Assembly: GCF_010119975.1 (NCBI RefSeq) | Contig: NZ_CP048222.1 | Location: 5,040,501-5,104,500 of the forward strand | DNA from: Rhodocytophaga rosea | GTDB taxonomy: Bacteria > Bacteroidota > Bacteroidia > Cytophagales > 172606-1 | DNA: 64,000 bases | Reading direction: 5' to 3' | Part shown: positions 18,423 through 27,900 of the stretch, piece by piece | How the letters are laid out: the number at the start of each line of letters is the position of its first letter | Numbering within the stretch: the first letter of the stretch is position 1 | Position numbers and translations under genes: made by a program | Notes under the pieces: generated by a model | What the model was told of the DNA's origin: nothing | Seen by the model: only the letters and a program-made list of their open reading frames with translations | Databases searched by the model: none

Positions 18423-19007
18423 CTACTGTTTATCTTTCCATTCTTCAATTAATTTTCCTTCTCCGTTCAATCTATAATAATATCCTTCCCAATCACTAAC
18501 AATAATTTCTTGGTTGGCTATTGAGAAAGTACTATGGCCATCCGGGGCTACAAAAATATCTCTCCCATCAAATTGCCATTTTATATTTCCCTTTTCATCT
18601 ACTCTGGTGATTTGCGTCTCTCCATGGACGATTAAATCATCTTCAAATGCATAAACTTCAAAGCAGGTGGCCCAATCTAATTCTTTACTCCAGTTTTTTA
18701 ACAGAAAAGGAAATGAAAGAGAATAAACCCTATTACAATAGCAAATAAAGATAGAGTCATTTTTAATGAGAAATGAATTATCATGAATGGTAGTGGCTCC
18801 TCCTATTTCTGCAATTATGGCGCTAGAAATTTCAGTTCCATTTTTGCTTACGCTGATACTATGCTTTGATGTTGGAATAACTCTATCTTCTAATTCTAGC
18901 CCGTCAAAATATTGAAATTGATAATTCACGCTATTATCAGTTGAATCCAGAGCGTAACCTGAATCATTACATAACTCAATAATATAATCCTTAAAATCAA
19001 CTCTCAT
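18423..19007 (-). CDS. hypothetical beta-rich protein, 194 aa
   Basis: No signal peptide. The sequence is a series of short beta-strands in propeller-like blade spacing: SFLIKNDSIFICYCNRVYSL, ATCFEVYAFEDDLIVHGE, ITRVDEKGNIKWQFDGRDIF, and WEGYYYRLNGEGKLIEEW. Proteins like this are often found beside immunity-type genes in Bacteroidota, but I cannot name a family. It is first of the three-gene unit with the 115-aa protein and the ATP-grasp protein. The ATG at 19005-19007 is the only reasonable start. Confidence 0.65.
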   Translation of the reverse strand: MRVDFKDYIIELCNDSGYALDSTDNSVNYQFQYFDGLELEDRVIPTSKHSISVSKNGTEISSAIIAEIGGATTIHDNSFLIKNDSIFICYCNRVYSLSFPFLLKNWSKELDWATCFEVYAFEDDLIVHGETQITRVDEKGNIKWQFDGRDIFVAPDGHSTFSIANQEIIVSDWEGYYYRLNGEGKLIEEWKDKQ

Positions 19008-19047
19008 AATAATCTCAATACTTTGTATTCACTACTTAATACTGCTA

Positions 19048-19572
19048 TTACAACAGCAAATCCGCTACATCTTTCCAGGAGTTTACCCTGGGATTCCAGT
19101 CTTCGTGGACATTGTGGGGAGAAGTAAACAGAATGCCCTGGCCGGAAAAACGTTTGAAGTGGCGGCTGTGGTCATCGATCAGGTAATCGGCATGGATGAT
19201 GCTTTTGTCGCCGCAAAATACCATGTGTGTCCAGGGAATGAAGGGAAAATGCTGCTTGAGCCATTCATACTTATGTATAAACGATGTAGGAAACTCCATA
19301 GCAGCTGTGGTAATAAAAATCTCGTACTTTTTGGAAAGTTCATACACTACTTCCTGGCTATCTTTAATAACGGCCATATCTTTAAAAAAGCCTTCTGTAT
19401 GCAGGTATTTAATGGTATGTTCCCTATGTTCGGGTGATACTACTTCCCTGAAAAATTTGCCATGAATTTCTTGTAATGTAATCCGTCTGCCAAAATCCCG
19501 TTCATACCAGTCCATAAAGCGCAGATTGGCATCGGCTATAACTTCATCCATGTCAATGGCGATTCGTTTCAT
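19048..19572 (-). CDS. 5'(3')-deoxyribonucleotidase (NT5C type, HAD superfamily)
   Basis: This enzyme dephosphorylates deoxynucleoside monophosphates and helps balance dNTP pools. The 174 residues match the family. HAD motif I is IAIDMDEVIAD, with the nucleophile and acid/base Asp residues; motif II is FITTAAMEF; motif III/IV is VFCGDKSIIHADYLIDDH. A second Met two residues upstream (19578) is also possible. It is separated from the preceding small genes by 40 bp on the same strand and could be the first gene of that transcript. Confidence 0.85.
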   Translation of the reverse strand: MKRIAIDMDEVIADANLRFMDWYERDFGRRITLQEIHGKFFREVVSPEHREHTIKYLHTEGFFKDMAVIKDSQEVVYELSKKYEIFITTAAMEFPTSFIHKYEWLKQHFPFIPWTHMVFCGDKSIIHADYLIDDHSRHFKRFSGQGILFTSPHNVHEDWNPRVNSWKDVADLLL

Positions 19573-19612
19573 TGTCATTTACTGTATAAAATTAGGTGTT
19601 GCACAAAAATCA

Positions 19613-19683
19613 GAAGCCGAAGATAGAAGATAAAAACCGGAAATGAGATGTGTTTCTGGCTTCTGTTTTCTAACTCCGGCTTC
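19613..19683. repeat. imperfect inverted repeat, purine arm / pyrimidine arm
   Basis: Two 31-bp arms (19613-19643 and 19653-19683) pair at about 23 of 31 positions around a 9-base spacer. The left arm begins GAAGCCGAAGATAGAAGA; the right arm is its degenerate complement. It lies in the 210-bp gap between the deoxyribonucleotidase and GH32 genes. A compositionally similar arrangement lies at 29181-29248. Confidence 0.5.
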
Positions 19684-19782
19684 CTGCCTCGGTTTCAATT
19701 ATTCATTTTGTACGATCAAAAATTATTTTCAAAGCTGAAAACATGAACCTTCTGTGGTCTGTAGACCGTCGACCTAGTTCTC

Positions 19783-21399
19783 TTACTGGGCTGAAGCTAG
19801 TTTTTCGCCCCAGATGGATTTCAGTTGAGTAGCTTTGCCTGATACCAGTTTTACAGCGCCATCTTTGGCATACATCTTTACTTGGCTATAGTTGGAATCC
19901 GGAAAGAAAATATCCGTCATTACCACTTCTCCATTATCGGCAAATAACTCTACAGAAGCTACATCAAAAAACAGATGCAATTTCATGGTTTGAGCTGAAG
20001 ATTTTCTGGGAGCCGTATGTTTGACTGCAAACTCTTTGGAGAAATCTTTTTTACCAGACTGGCTGCGGTCGATATAAAAATTTTTACTGGTTGCTTCATA
20101 ACCGATCAGCAATTTTTGCCCCTGCGTATTGGAAAGTTCTATACCAAAATCTTTGCTCTGACTAATAGAATCCAGTTCTAATACTAGTTCAGAGGTAGCA
20201 ATATCGAATGGAATACCGGCTTTCAAATCAACTTCTCCTTTCACCGCCCTACCAGAAATATTAGCAGATTCACCACGGATAGAGGCTAATTCTTTTACTG
20301 GCTGTGAAATAAGGCGAATGCCTTCCGGTAGTTTTTTCAAGCTCAGTTCTCTAGGAATAGTATTCGCACTACGCCAGTTGTCAGTAGGAACGGTATTGGC
20401 ATAGAGCCAGTTACTCATCCAGCCTAAAAATATTCTCCTTCCATCACTTTGCGGCATATTAGCCCAGGTTACACCAGCATAATTATCAGCGCCTTCATCT
20501 ACCCATAAAGTGGTTTTAGGCGAATAATCACTTTTAAACGTTTTTCCATCGAAATCCCCGATAAAATACTGCGTAGCCGAGCCTTTATTAGGCCCACCAG
20601 GATTGATACTCAGGAGCATCACCCACTTTTTTTGGCCATCTACTTCTAATGGAAACAGATCCGGACACTCCCATACACCGCCATGTCCGCCATAGGTTTT
20701 GCCAAACTCACTTAGTTTACTCCAGCTGGTCAGGTTTTTAGAACCATACAATTCCACATGATCGTCTACTGCCAGTATCAGTACCCATTGTTTGGATTCT
20801 TCGTGCCAGGATAATTTGGGATCACGAAAATCGCGGATGCCAGGATTTTTCAGGACAGGATTTCCCTTGTATTTCTCCCAGGTTCTGCCATTATCGGTAC
20901 TATAGGCAATACCCTGCGTCTGATAATCATTGCGTCCTGCTTTTTCGCCTTCCATCAAATGGTAGGTATAAATAGCCACCATGGCTGGATTATCTTTGGT
21001 GCCCAGTCCAGAAGTGTTATTTACATCTACTACTGCACTGCCAGAGAAAATATAACCCAGACTATCCGGATATAGGGCAATTGGCAAATGTTCCCAGTGA
21101 ATCATATCCTTACTCACCGCATGTCCCCAATGCATAGGGCCCCACACCGTACTATCCGGATAATGCTGGTAAAATAAATGGTATTCTCCCTTATAGAAAA
21201 CCATTCCATTGGGGTCGTTCATCCATTTGCTGGGGGGAGAAAAGTGATATTGAGGTCGGTGGGTTTCCTGAAATTGAGTGTTCACCTGCGTAAACGGGGT
21301 TTCCGTAGAATCAGCCTGCGTAGTGTTTGTATTATCCTGCGATTCGGAGCAGGCTACCCATACAAACGAAAGAAACAGAAGTTGAAGGCAGTTTTTCAT
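19783..21399 (-). CDS. GH32 lipoprotein: levanase / fructan beta-fructosidase type
   Basis: This 538-residue lipoprotein (lipobox WVAC, Cys17) is likely on the cell surface or facing the periplasm. The five-bladed propeller domain has the GH32 triad: WMNDPNG (59-65, nucleophile Asp62), RDP (192-194, transition-state stabiliser) and WECPD (243-247, acid/base Glu244). The C-terminal beta-sandwich spans about 380-520 and ends with the VELFADNGEVVMTD signature. It hydrolyses fructosyl linkages in levan, inulin or sucrose. It is on the same strand as, and downstream of, the susCD genes, and belongs functionally with the fructokinase and the sugar porter, but an IS and two repeats now separate it from susD. 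Confidence 0.93.
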   Translation of the reverse strand: MKNCLQLLFLSFVWVACSESQDNTNTTQADSTETPFTQVNTQFQETHRPQYHFSPPSKWMNDPNGMVFYKGEYHLFYQHYPDSTVWGPMHWGHAVSKDMIHWEHLPIALYPDSLGYIFSGSAVVDVNNTSGLGTKDNPAMVAIYTYHLMEGEKAGRNDYQTQGIAYSTDNGRTWEKYKGNPVLKNPGIRDFRDPKLSWHEESKQWVLILAVDDHVELYGSKNLTSWSKLSEFGKTYGGHGGVWECPDLFPLEVDGQKKWVMLLSINPGGPNKGSATQYFIGDFDGKTFKSDYSPKTTLWVDEGADNYAGVTWANMPQSDGRRIFLGWMSNWLYANTVPTDNWRSANTIPRELSLKKLPEGIRLISQPVKELASIRGESANISGRAVKGEVDLKAGIPFDIATSELVLELDSISQSKDFGIELSNTQGQKLLIGYEATSKNFYIDRSQSGKKDFSKEFAVKHTAPRKSSAQTMKLHLFFDVASVELFADNGEVVMTDIFFPDSNYSQVKMYAKDGAVKLVSGKATQLKSIWGEKLASAQ

Positions 21400-21557
21400 A
21401 AATAGGATGTTAGGCTAAAATGTAGGAATAATAAAGTTTGAAATGAAAGAGTTAGTTAATTAATAGCAGGAGTAAAAATTATTTTTGTTCAATATTACTG
21501 TTGATGCGTGCTCATACTATCATAGATTTATTGTTAAGAGAAGCTGCTATCTAACCT

Positions 21558-21723
21558 GCGCCGTCTTACTTTTCTTTTGCTTGTCCAAAAGAAAAGTAAC
21601 AAAAGAAAAAGACCGCACCAACAAAGCCTGTTTTACGCTTGGATAGGCCAAGCCCACAACCCTCCGGCCATCCGCACAGGCCAAAACCGGCCACACTGTT
21701 GCTGCACCATCCACCGCACTCTT
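21558..21723 (+). repeat. structured dispersed element, type A copy 2
   Basis: It starts GCGCCGTCTTACTTTTCTTT and forms a 14-bp perfect stem (21566-21579 with 21586-21599, loop CTTGTC). The central pair is C-G here instead of the A-T of the other type A copies, a compensatory change. The body ends GGCCACACTGTTGCTGCACC like copy 3. It is the left half of a 355-bp region whose right half is a type B copy in opposite orientation. The region 21400-21948 contains no gene. Confidence 0.8.
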
Positions 21724-21790
21724 GCTTTGTCTATAATCCTAATAAAAAGTATTTATTGTTATTAAATAAAAATCAAATAAATATTCCTTG

Positions 21791-21910
21791 CGTGATGGCC
21801 CGAAAAAACAGCGGGCAATGCGCAGGCTTGCAGCGGGGAAGCATTGTTTTTTCTAGATTTTTCTTTGCTTACTTTCTTTGTAGCAATGACAAAGAAAGTA
21901 AGGACGGCGC
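21791..21910 (-). repeat. structured dispersed element, type B copy 1
   Basis: Read on the minus strand, it starts GCGCCGTCCTTACTTTCTTT and forms a 13-bp stem (21889-21901 with 21869-21881). A second stem then pairs GAAAAAACA with TGTTTTTTC around a G/C-rich core (GCGGGCAATG). The head matches type A in the first 15 bases, while the body is a different module shared with 45490-45608. Confidence 0.8.
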
Positions 21911-21944
21911 ATAGGGAATCAATTAACTGTTTGAATATAAGTAA

Positions 21945-22553
21945 TTAAACACAATTAAGTATAATATTTTCATCTACTTCAAGTTTTTTAAAATCAAGTT
22001 TAAAGTAAGTACCCAATCCTGAAAAGATGGTATAAAGTGCCTCCTTAAGCGCTTCTACAGACAGATAGTCTTCGGCTTTGAGCCAATGATATTTCACCTG
22101 CTTCCAAAATCGTTCGATCCTGTTAAGATGAGGACTATACTTAGGCAGCAAAAAGATGTATAATCCTTTCTGTTCCCATTCTTCTTTTTTGACTTCCCAT
22201 AGGCCACATGTATGCCAGGAGGCGTTGTCTAAGACTATGACAGTAAACTTGGAAATAGATGTTGAGAAGGCCTCTACACATTCAATGATAAAGTCAGCGT
22301 TTAGACTCCCACTTTTCTGATAAGTAAGCAACTCATTATTTGTACTTAACAAGCCAAATACATTTATCCTTGTACTTCTTTGGGATAAAATAGGGGCGTG
22401 TTCGCCTTTTTTGATCCATCCATAAGGTACACAAGGGGTAAGGCAAAACCCTGATTCGTCTCCAAAATATAAATCTATACTGCCTGTCTGTGCCAAATAA
22501 AGCAAAGCATGTAATCGCTTGACTTTCTGCTCATATGCTTCTTTGTTTTGCAA
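21945..22553 (-). CDS. IS630-family transposase, catalytic DDE part
   Basis: The C-terminal half contains the DDE triad: YFGDESGF, VLDNASWH and LPKYSPHLNRIERFWKQ. Its productive frame extends upstream without an ATG through IDYRWKRFRKWIKPL, so it is most likely fused to the HTH part by a -1 frameshift at an A7 run on the minus strand. The stop lies at or just past the inner end of the left terminal repeat. All three acidic residues are present. Confidence 0.88.
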   Translation of the reverse strand: MQNKEAYEQKVKRLHALLYLAQTGSIDLYFGDESGFCLTPCVPYGWIKKGEHAPILSQRSTRINVFGLLSTNNELLTYQKSGSLNADFIIECVEAFSTSISKFTVIVLDNASWHTCGLWEVKKEEWEQKGLYIFLLPKYSPHLNRIERFWKQVKYHWLKAEDYLSVEALKEALYTIFSGLGTYFKLDFKKLEVDENIILNCV

Positions 22554-23032
22554 TGGCTTTATCCATTTACGGAAACGTTTCCATCGGTAGTCAATTTTTT
22601 TAAAAACCGCTTCAAGGTCATCTCACTCATAGCCGTGCCTAATTTAGCTTCTATCTCTCGCTTAGCTAATTTAAGTTGTTGTTTTTCTTTCTCTATGCTA
22701 TTTTCCACTACTTCAACATGGGTAGCATTACTGGTAGTAAGGATGGGTTTTCTGCCTTTCCCTTTTTGGTTCTTTAACCCTACCACACCTGTTTTCTCAA
22801 AGCGATCAAACCACTTATAAATACTTAACTGACTTACTTGAAAAATGCTTGCTAACTTCTGTACTTGATAGCCTTGATTGGATAACAGTATACATTGGCA
22901 ACGGTTACGTTCCTGATAACTTTTACTATCTTTATGAATCTTCTCTAAGTCTTGTTTTTGCTTGTCTGTAATCTTCTTGATATAACGCATAAGCAAAGAT
23001 ACAATTTGCCAAAATCTTATACTTAATTGTGT
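21949..23032 (-). mobile_element. IS630-family insertion sequence, about 1.08 kb
   Basis: Terminal inverted repeats of 22 bp with one mismatch (ACACAATTAAGTATAA.ATTTT at 21949-21970 and its complement at 23011-23032) enclose two transposase frames. A GTAATTAA octamer lies just outside each end, adjacent on the left and 8 bp away on the right, so the true outer limits may extend slightly further. It is not closely similar to the IS630-family element at 9348. It sits between the GH32 and susD genes. Confidence 0.85.
22559..22996 (-). CDS. IS630-family transposase, helix-turn-helix part
   Basis: This 145-residue N-terminal half has a helix-turn-helix (VQKLASIFQVSQLSIYKWF, about 45-63) and a second DNA-binding segment (KREIEAKLGTAMSEMTLKRF). 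The frame ends TTDGNVSVNG-stop shortly after TTAAAAAAATTG. Slipping back one base at that run gives KKIDYRWKRF, which continues into the DDE frame and makes a full transposase of about 340 residues. Confidence 0.88.
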   Translation of the reverse strand: MLMRYIKKITDKQKQDLEKIHKDSKSYQERNRCQCILLSNQGYQVQKLASIFQVSQLSIYKWFDRFEKTGVVGLKNQKGKGRKPILTTSNATHVEVVENSIEKEKQQLKLAKREIEAKLGTAMSEMTLKRFLKKLTTDGNVSVNG

Positions 23033-23135
23033 ACTCTTACTTAATTACTAAATAAAATTGAAAGTGAGATTGATGCGTAAATAATAAATCGCTTCACTGA
23101 TAACTAACAACGAACAACCAATGAACGATTCTCTG

Positions 23136-23164
23136 CAAACAAACGCCTGCACAGAAAGCAGGCG
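23136..23164 (-). terminator. rho-independent terminator after susCD
   Basis: On the minus strand CGCCTGC (23158-23164) pairs with GCAGGCG (23144-23150) around a 7-base loop and is followed by TTTGTTTGC. It lies 27 bp after the susD stop and would end the susC-susD transcript before the IS and the GH32 gene. Confidence 0.7.
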
Positions 23165-23190
23165 CCTGTTCGCACATGATGAATACACTA

Positions 23191-24906
23191 TTAATATCCC
23201 GGATTTTGCTGATACAAGCCTTTGGTAAAATTGATCTCCCGTTGAGGAATAGGTAAATATTCGTCTCTGCCGGCAGTAAATCTGGCTCCGTTCAGGAACG
23301 ATCTTCTGGTTTTTTCTTTGGCTAAGTAGGCATTCAAGGTAGGTTCGGCAATGCCCCAACGTACCAGGTCGAAGAAACGGGGACTTTCCATCGCAAATTC
23401 CAGTCTTCTTTCCCACTGCAAAGCTTTTCGGGCGTATTCTTTCGTCCAGTTGGTGCCGTCATACGGTTTGATCAGGTAATTGGAAGGATCAGTGCCATCG
23501 GCTTTTTTGGTTCTTCCGGTGCTGGCGGCAGCTCTTTCCCGAACCTGATTGATCAGCGGCAAGGCCATATTCTGCTGACCTAATTCAATATAGGCTTCGG
23601 CTTGCATGAGCAATACGTCAGCATAGCGGATTACATCTATATTTTTGGAAGTGCCAATAAACGGACCTTCTTTTTTGTAGCAGGAACAATCAGCTAATTG
23701 TTGCTCTTTCATGCTCTGATAATAGCCATATACACCCGGATCACGCACCCAACTATTGCTGAAAGGCAGCTTTGCATTGTATTTATAAGGATGCCCGTCA
23801 ATACCGATGGTATGATCTACTCTGGGATCTACGGTTGCTGTATTAAAATTGATCTCTCTTTCATTAAAGGTATCAAATTTAGGCAGGCCGTTGGCGTCCG
23901 TTCCGAAAGCGTTGGCCAGGTTCTGGCTGGGCTGATGGAATCCACAGCAGCCGTATTGTGGTGCGCCATGCGGATAATTCAAACCTGTTACCGTACTGAT
24001 CCTGCCCAGCGAAGTACCATCGTTGATAGAATACTGAATGGCAAAGACAGATTCCGGACCATTGTCAAATCCATCCAGGAAGTTTTCTGCAAAATCTGGC
24101 TGTAGTTTGTATTTACCAGAGCTGATTACCATCTGGGTTAATTCTACGACCTGCTGTAATTTGCCAGGATTGATGCTCACCACTTTATGGTTTTCGTCCT
24201 GCTCATAGGCTTGGTATAACCTGAGTTTAGCCAGATAGGCAGCGGCAGCCATTTTATTGGCCCGGCCTACTTCCGGCTGGTTCACCGGTAGGTTATCCAT
24301 GGCAAACTGAAAATCTTCAGCGATTTTATTCCACAACTCATCATTGGTATATTGGCGGTTGGAAACTTTTAAAATCTCATCGTTGGAAAGCGTTTCATCC
24401 ACATACGGAATATTTTTAAATAGCATTTTCAACATGAAGTGAGAATGGCCTCTCAGGAACCGTAATTCTGCCTGGCGGGTGGTTTTCAGCGCAAATTCAG
24501 CTTCTGATAAATTATTAATAGACCGTAAGGCAAAATTGGCCCTGGAAATAGCCCGGTAAAAGTTTTCCCAGGTGAACGGATGCATCCAGCCATCGCCTTG
24601 TTGTGCCTGGGTTAGGTTATATTGTTCGTAAAAATTAACATCCTGCACATCGGCAACGCCGCCACCTCCTTTGTAAGAATCATCGGAACGCACGCTTCCA
24701 TACACCCACATACTGGTCATTGGACCCACCATATCATCGTTTCCGATACCGGCATAGGCAGCAGTGACCAGGGCTTCGGCATTGGCGGCGGTGGTTACAT
24801 TCTCTGTAGAAAGAGCACCTTGTGGCTGATATTCGAGGAAATCTTTGCAGGAACTAAAGGTGAGTATACCTGTCAATAAGGCACTGTATATTATTTTATT
24901 TTTCAT
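23191..24906 (-). CDS. SusD/RagB-family glycan-binding outer-membrane lipoprotein
   Basis: This 571-residue lipoprotein (lipobox FSSC, Cys20, followed by KDFLEYQP, typical of SusD N-termini) has TPR-like helices. These include YRAISRANFALRSIN and RQAELRFLRGHSHFMLKMLF, with the conserved E-RFLRA-like motif. The C-terminal SusD domain carries VIRYADVLLMQAEAYIELGQ and a WERRLEFAMESPRFFDLVRWG block. It lids the SusC channel and captures oligosaccharide. It lies 18 bp downstream of susC in one operon. The neighbouring genes suggest fructans as the ligand. Confidence 0.95.
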   Translation of the reverse strand: MKNKIIYSALLTGILTFSSCKDFLEYQPQGALSTENVTTAANAEALVTAAYAGIGNDDMVGPMTSMWVYGSVRSDDSYKGGGGVADVQDVNFYEQYNLTQAQQGDGWMHPFTWENFYRAISRANFALRSINNLSEAEFALKTTRQAELRFLRGHSHFMLKMLFKNIPYVDETLSNDEILKVSNRQYTNDELWNKIAEDFQFAMDNLPVNQPEVGRANKMAAAAYLAKLRLYQAYEQDENHKVVSINPGKLQQVVELTQMVISSGKYKLQPDFAENFLDGFDNGPESVFAIQYSINDGTSLGRISTVTGLNYPHGAPQYGCCGFHQPSQNLANAFGTDANGLPKFDTFNEREINFNTATVDPRVDHTIGIDGHPYKYNAKLPFSNSWVRDPGVYGYYQSMKEQQLADCSCYKKEGPFIGTSKNIDVIRYADVLLMQAEAYIELGQQNMALPLINQVRERAAASTGRTKKADGTDPSNYLIKPYDGTNWTKEYARKALQWERRLEFAMESPRFFDLVRWGIAEPTLNAYLAKEKTRRSFLNGARFTAGRDEYLPIPQREINFTKGLYQQNPGY

Positions 24907-24924
24907 GTGAGTAAGGCTTTAGAA

Positions 24925-27900
24925 TTAGAAAGAAATATTGATACCGGCAGTGAATACCCTCGGAACGGCTATGGAATTTACATCTACCCGTTCAGGATCT
25001 GGCCCTTTGAAATCTTTGCTTTTGATCCAGAAGACATTGTCGGCCATAAAGTATATCCGGAGCTTTTCCATGCCCCCGATCTTGTTGATCGCAGCAGAAG
25101 GAACATTGTAGCCCAGTTGCACATTTCTCAATTTGAAATACGAGGTATTCACGTTGAAATAGTCGGATGGCCGGGTTTCGTTATTATTGTCGGATAAAGT
25201 TAAAGCCGGAATAGAGGAACCAGAATTCTGTGGTGTCCAGGCATCAAATACACCAGGGCCTACATTGTCTCGGCCTCGGATGAAGTCGTTATAGAAAGTA
25301 TAGGGATCAAAACCTGTTCTGCCTGCAATGCCCGAACCGAAAATAGACATATCGAAATTCTTATAGCCCAGGTCTAAGCGGATGCCATAATTGAATTTGG
25401 GCAGTGTGGTTCCGTAAAATTCCTGATCCAAAGAATTAATTACCCCATCGCTGTTCAGGTCTCTGTAGCGGATTCTACCTGGTGCGGCACCTACCTGGTC
25501 CGCATGGGCATCTACTTCACCCTGGTTCTGGAAAATGCCATCGGTCCTGTAGCCAAATAAATCTAGCTGCGAATGCCCGATAATGGTCGTTACTGCATTC
25601 CCGGCAAAAGCAGAGCGTACTTCCTCTGGCAATACCGTGATTTTATCCCGGAAGCGGAAAAGGTTGGTAGACACACTGTAGGTAAAATCGCCTTTAGGTT
25701 TGCCCACATATCCCAGGGAAAGCTCCCATCCTTTATTGGTTTTGGTAGCGCCATTCACAAACTTCAACTGGCCTTCTCCTACGGCAGAAGCAACCGGCGG
25801 CTTAATCAAAATATCTCTGGTTTCCCGGGTAAAATAATCGAAAGAACCGGTAATGCTTCCTTGCAGAAATCCAAAATCAACACCCAGGTTTACTTCATCG
25901 GTCGTTTCCCATTTCAGCGCCGTATTTTGTCCTTGTGTAGAAACAAAACCAGAAGGTAATGTTCCTGAATTTACGCCATTTAAGTCATAAGCCGTACCTA
26001 CACTCCAGAACTGGTCGAAAAATCCTTGATGGCCATTCGGTACCTGGGAAGCTCTGGTGCCATACCGGGGTTCAAACAGGCCAAATCTGGCTACATCCCC
26101 AATATCCTGGTTACCGATCCGTCCGATGCCAGCCCTCAATTTCAGATTGCTCACCGGTGTAACATTCTTCATAAATGATTCCTGGTCGATTCTCCAGCCA
26201 ATAGAAGCAGCCGGGAAGAAACCATATCTATTGTCCTCTCCAAACCTGGACGAACCATCGCGGCGTAAGGTAACTGCGGCCAGATAACGGTCGGCGAGGT
26301 TATAGTCGATGCGGGCAAACTGGGATAATAAGCGGCTTCCGGTAGAATTTCCGGCACTATTGGCATTTCCAGAACCTGCACTGATCACAAAGAAATCTTC
26401 AGATTGTACGGCAAAGTTTTCCCGGTACGCCGTTAAATCATCCAGGTTATCGCGGATGGCTTCAATACCAGCCAGTAGATTAAAGCGGCTTTGTCCCAGA
26501 GAGAAATTGTATCTGGCCGTATTAGACCAGGTTAAGCTGAAAAAGTTATTGGTATTCAGGGTCAGGCTATTCAGCGAACGGGCAATAAATCCTTCCTTAT
26601 ACGACTGTTCAATGTTCTTATTGCTATACCTGGCAATATCCGCTCCAAGCGACGTCCGGAATATGAGGTTTGCAATAGGTTCTACTTCGGCATAAATATT
26701 ACCGAAAACAAAATTACGCCGCGTATTATCCCATTTGTTAATGTCCTGCATGTGCAGCGGATTATTCCGGTCAGAGTAGCCAGAACCCAGAGGACCAGCG
26801 TACTTTCCATCGGTGGTGTATACTGGAATAGTAGGTGCTAAGGTAATCGCCAGTCCAGGGGTAGGTGCGCCGCCCAGGTCAGTGGCAGCCAGCGTTTCTT
26901 TGGAAGATACCAGTTGCGTATTGATTCCCATTTTAAGGCGGCCATTAAACAGATTGGTAGCCGCATTCACCCTTCCGCTGTAGCGGCGGTAATTGGTATA
27001 ACGCAACATCCCGGAATTGCTCAGGTAGCCAAAATTGATCAGCAAAGAAGCTTTATCTGTTCCGCCAGAAATGGTTACATCGTTATTGGTGACATAGGCC
27101 GTTTTATACATCACATCCTGCCAGTCGGTATCGCCAGCTGGTGTTAGCGGATCGCCGCCAACCAGTGGTTTTACGGTAACGCTATTCAATACCGGGTTAT
27201 TAAAATCTTTATTCCAGTCGAAATTATAGATTTCGCCATAGCCAGATGCTGGATCAACTTTGTCATTGACAGATGCTTGCCAGAGTGCCCTGCCCCGGTC
27301 AGCCGCATTCAGCATATCAAAACGCTGCGATTTTTCTGAAAGGCTGGAAATACTGGAATTGAACTGAACATTGAGTTTGCCATCCGTATTGCCTCCGTTA
27401 TTGGTGGTTACAATGATAACTCCATTCGAAGCCCTAGCTCCATAAATAGAAGCCGACGAGGCATCTTTCAGTGCCTGAATGGATTGAATCGAACTGGGAT
27501 TTAGGCTTTGAAAAACCTGTGGACGTTTGGTAGGAACGCCATCGATAATATACAGCGGATCAGTGTTTCCTAAGGTATTTACTCCCCGCAACAGAATCCG
27601 GCTATTGTCTCCGGAAGGGGTGCCAGTTTTTTCAATATACAAACCAGGGACCCTGCCTTGTAAAGCCTGCATCGGATTACCTGAACTGATCGCTGCTGTG
27701 CGGATAGGCGCCATTTCAACCACCGCCACCGCACCAGTCAAATCTTCTTTTCTGGAAGTACTGTATCCCAGTACAACCACCTCACTCAGCGATTTGATAT
27801 CAGCCGCCATGGTAATATCAATGGTAGTCCGGCCATTTACCTGAACTTCTTCCAGGGTATAGCCAATTGAAGAAAATACCAGTGTTGCATTGCCATCGGG

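Noticed and set aside
21577-21914. Two overlapping plus-strand frames within the repeat unit
   Set aside because: They arise from the type A and type B repeats, differ in frame from other copies and have no conserved protein sequence.
23048-23416. 122-codon minus-strand frame overlapping the end of susD
   Set aside because: It is out of phase with susD, and the region after the susD stop contains a terminator hairpin.
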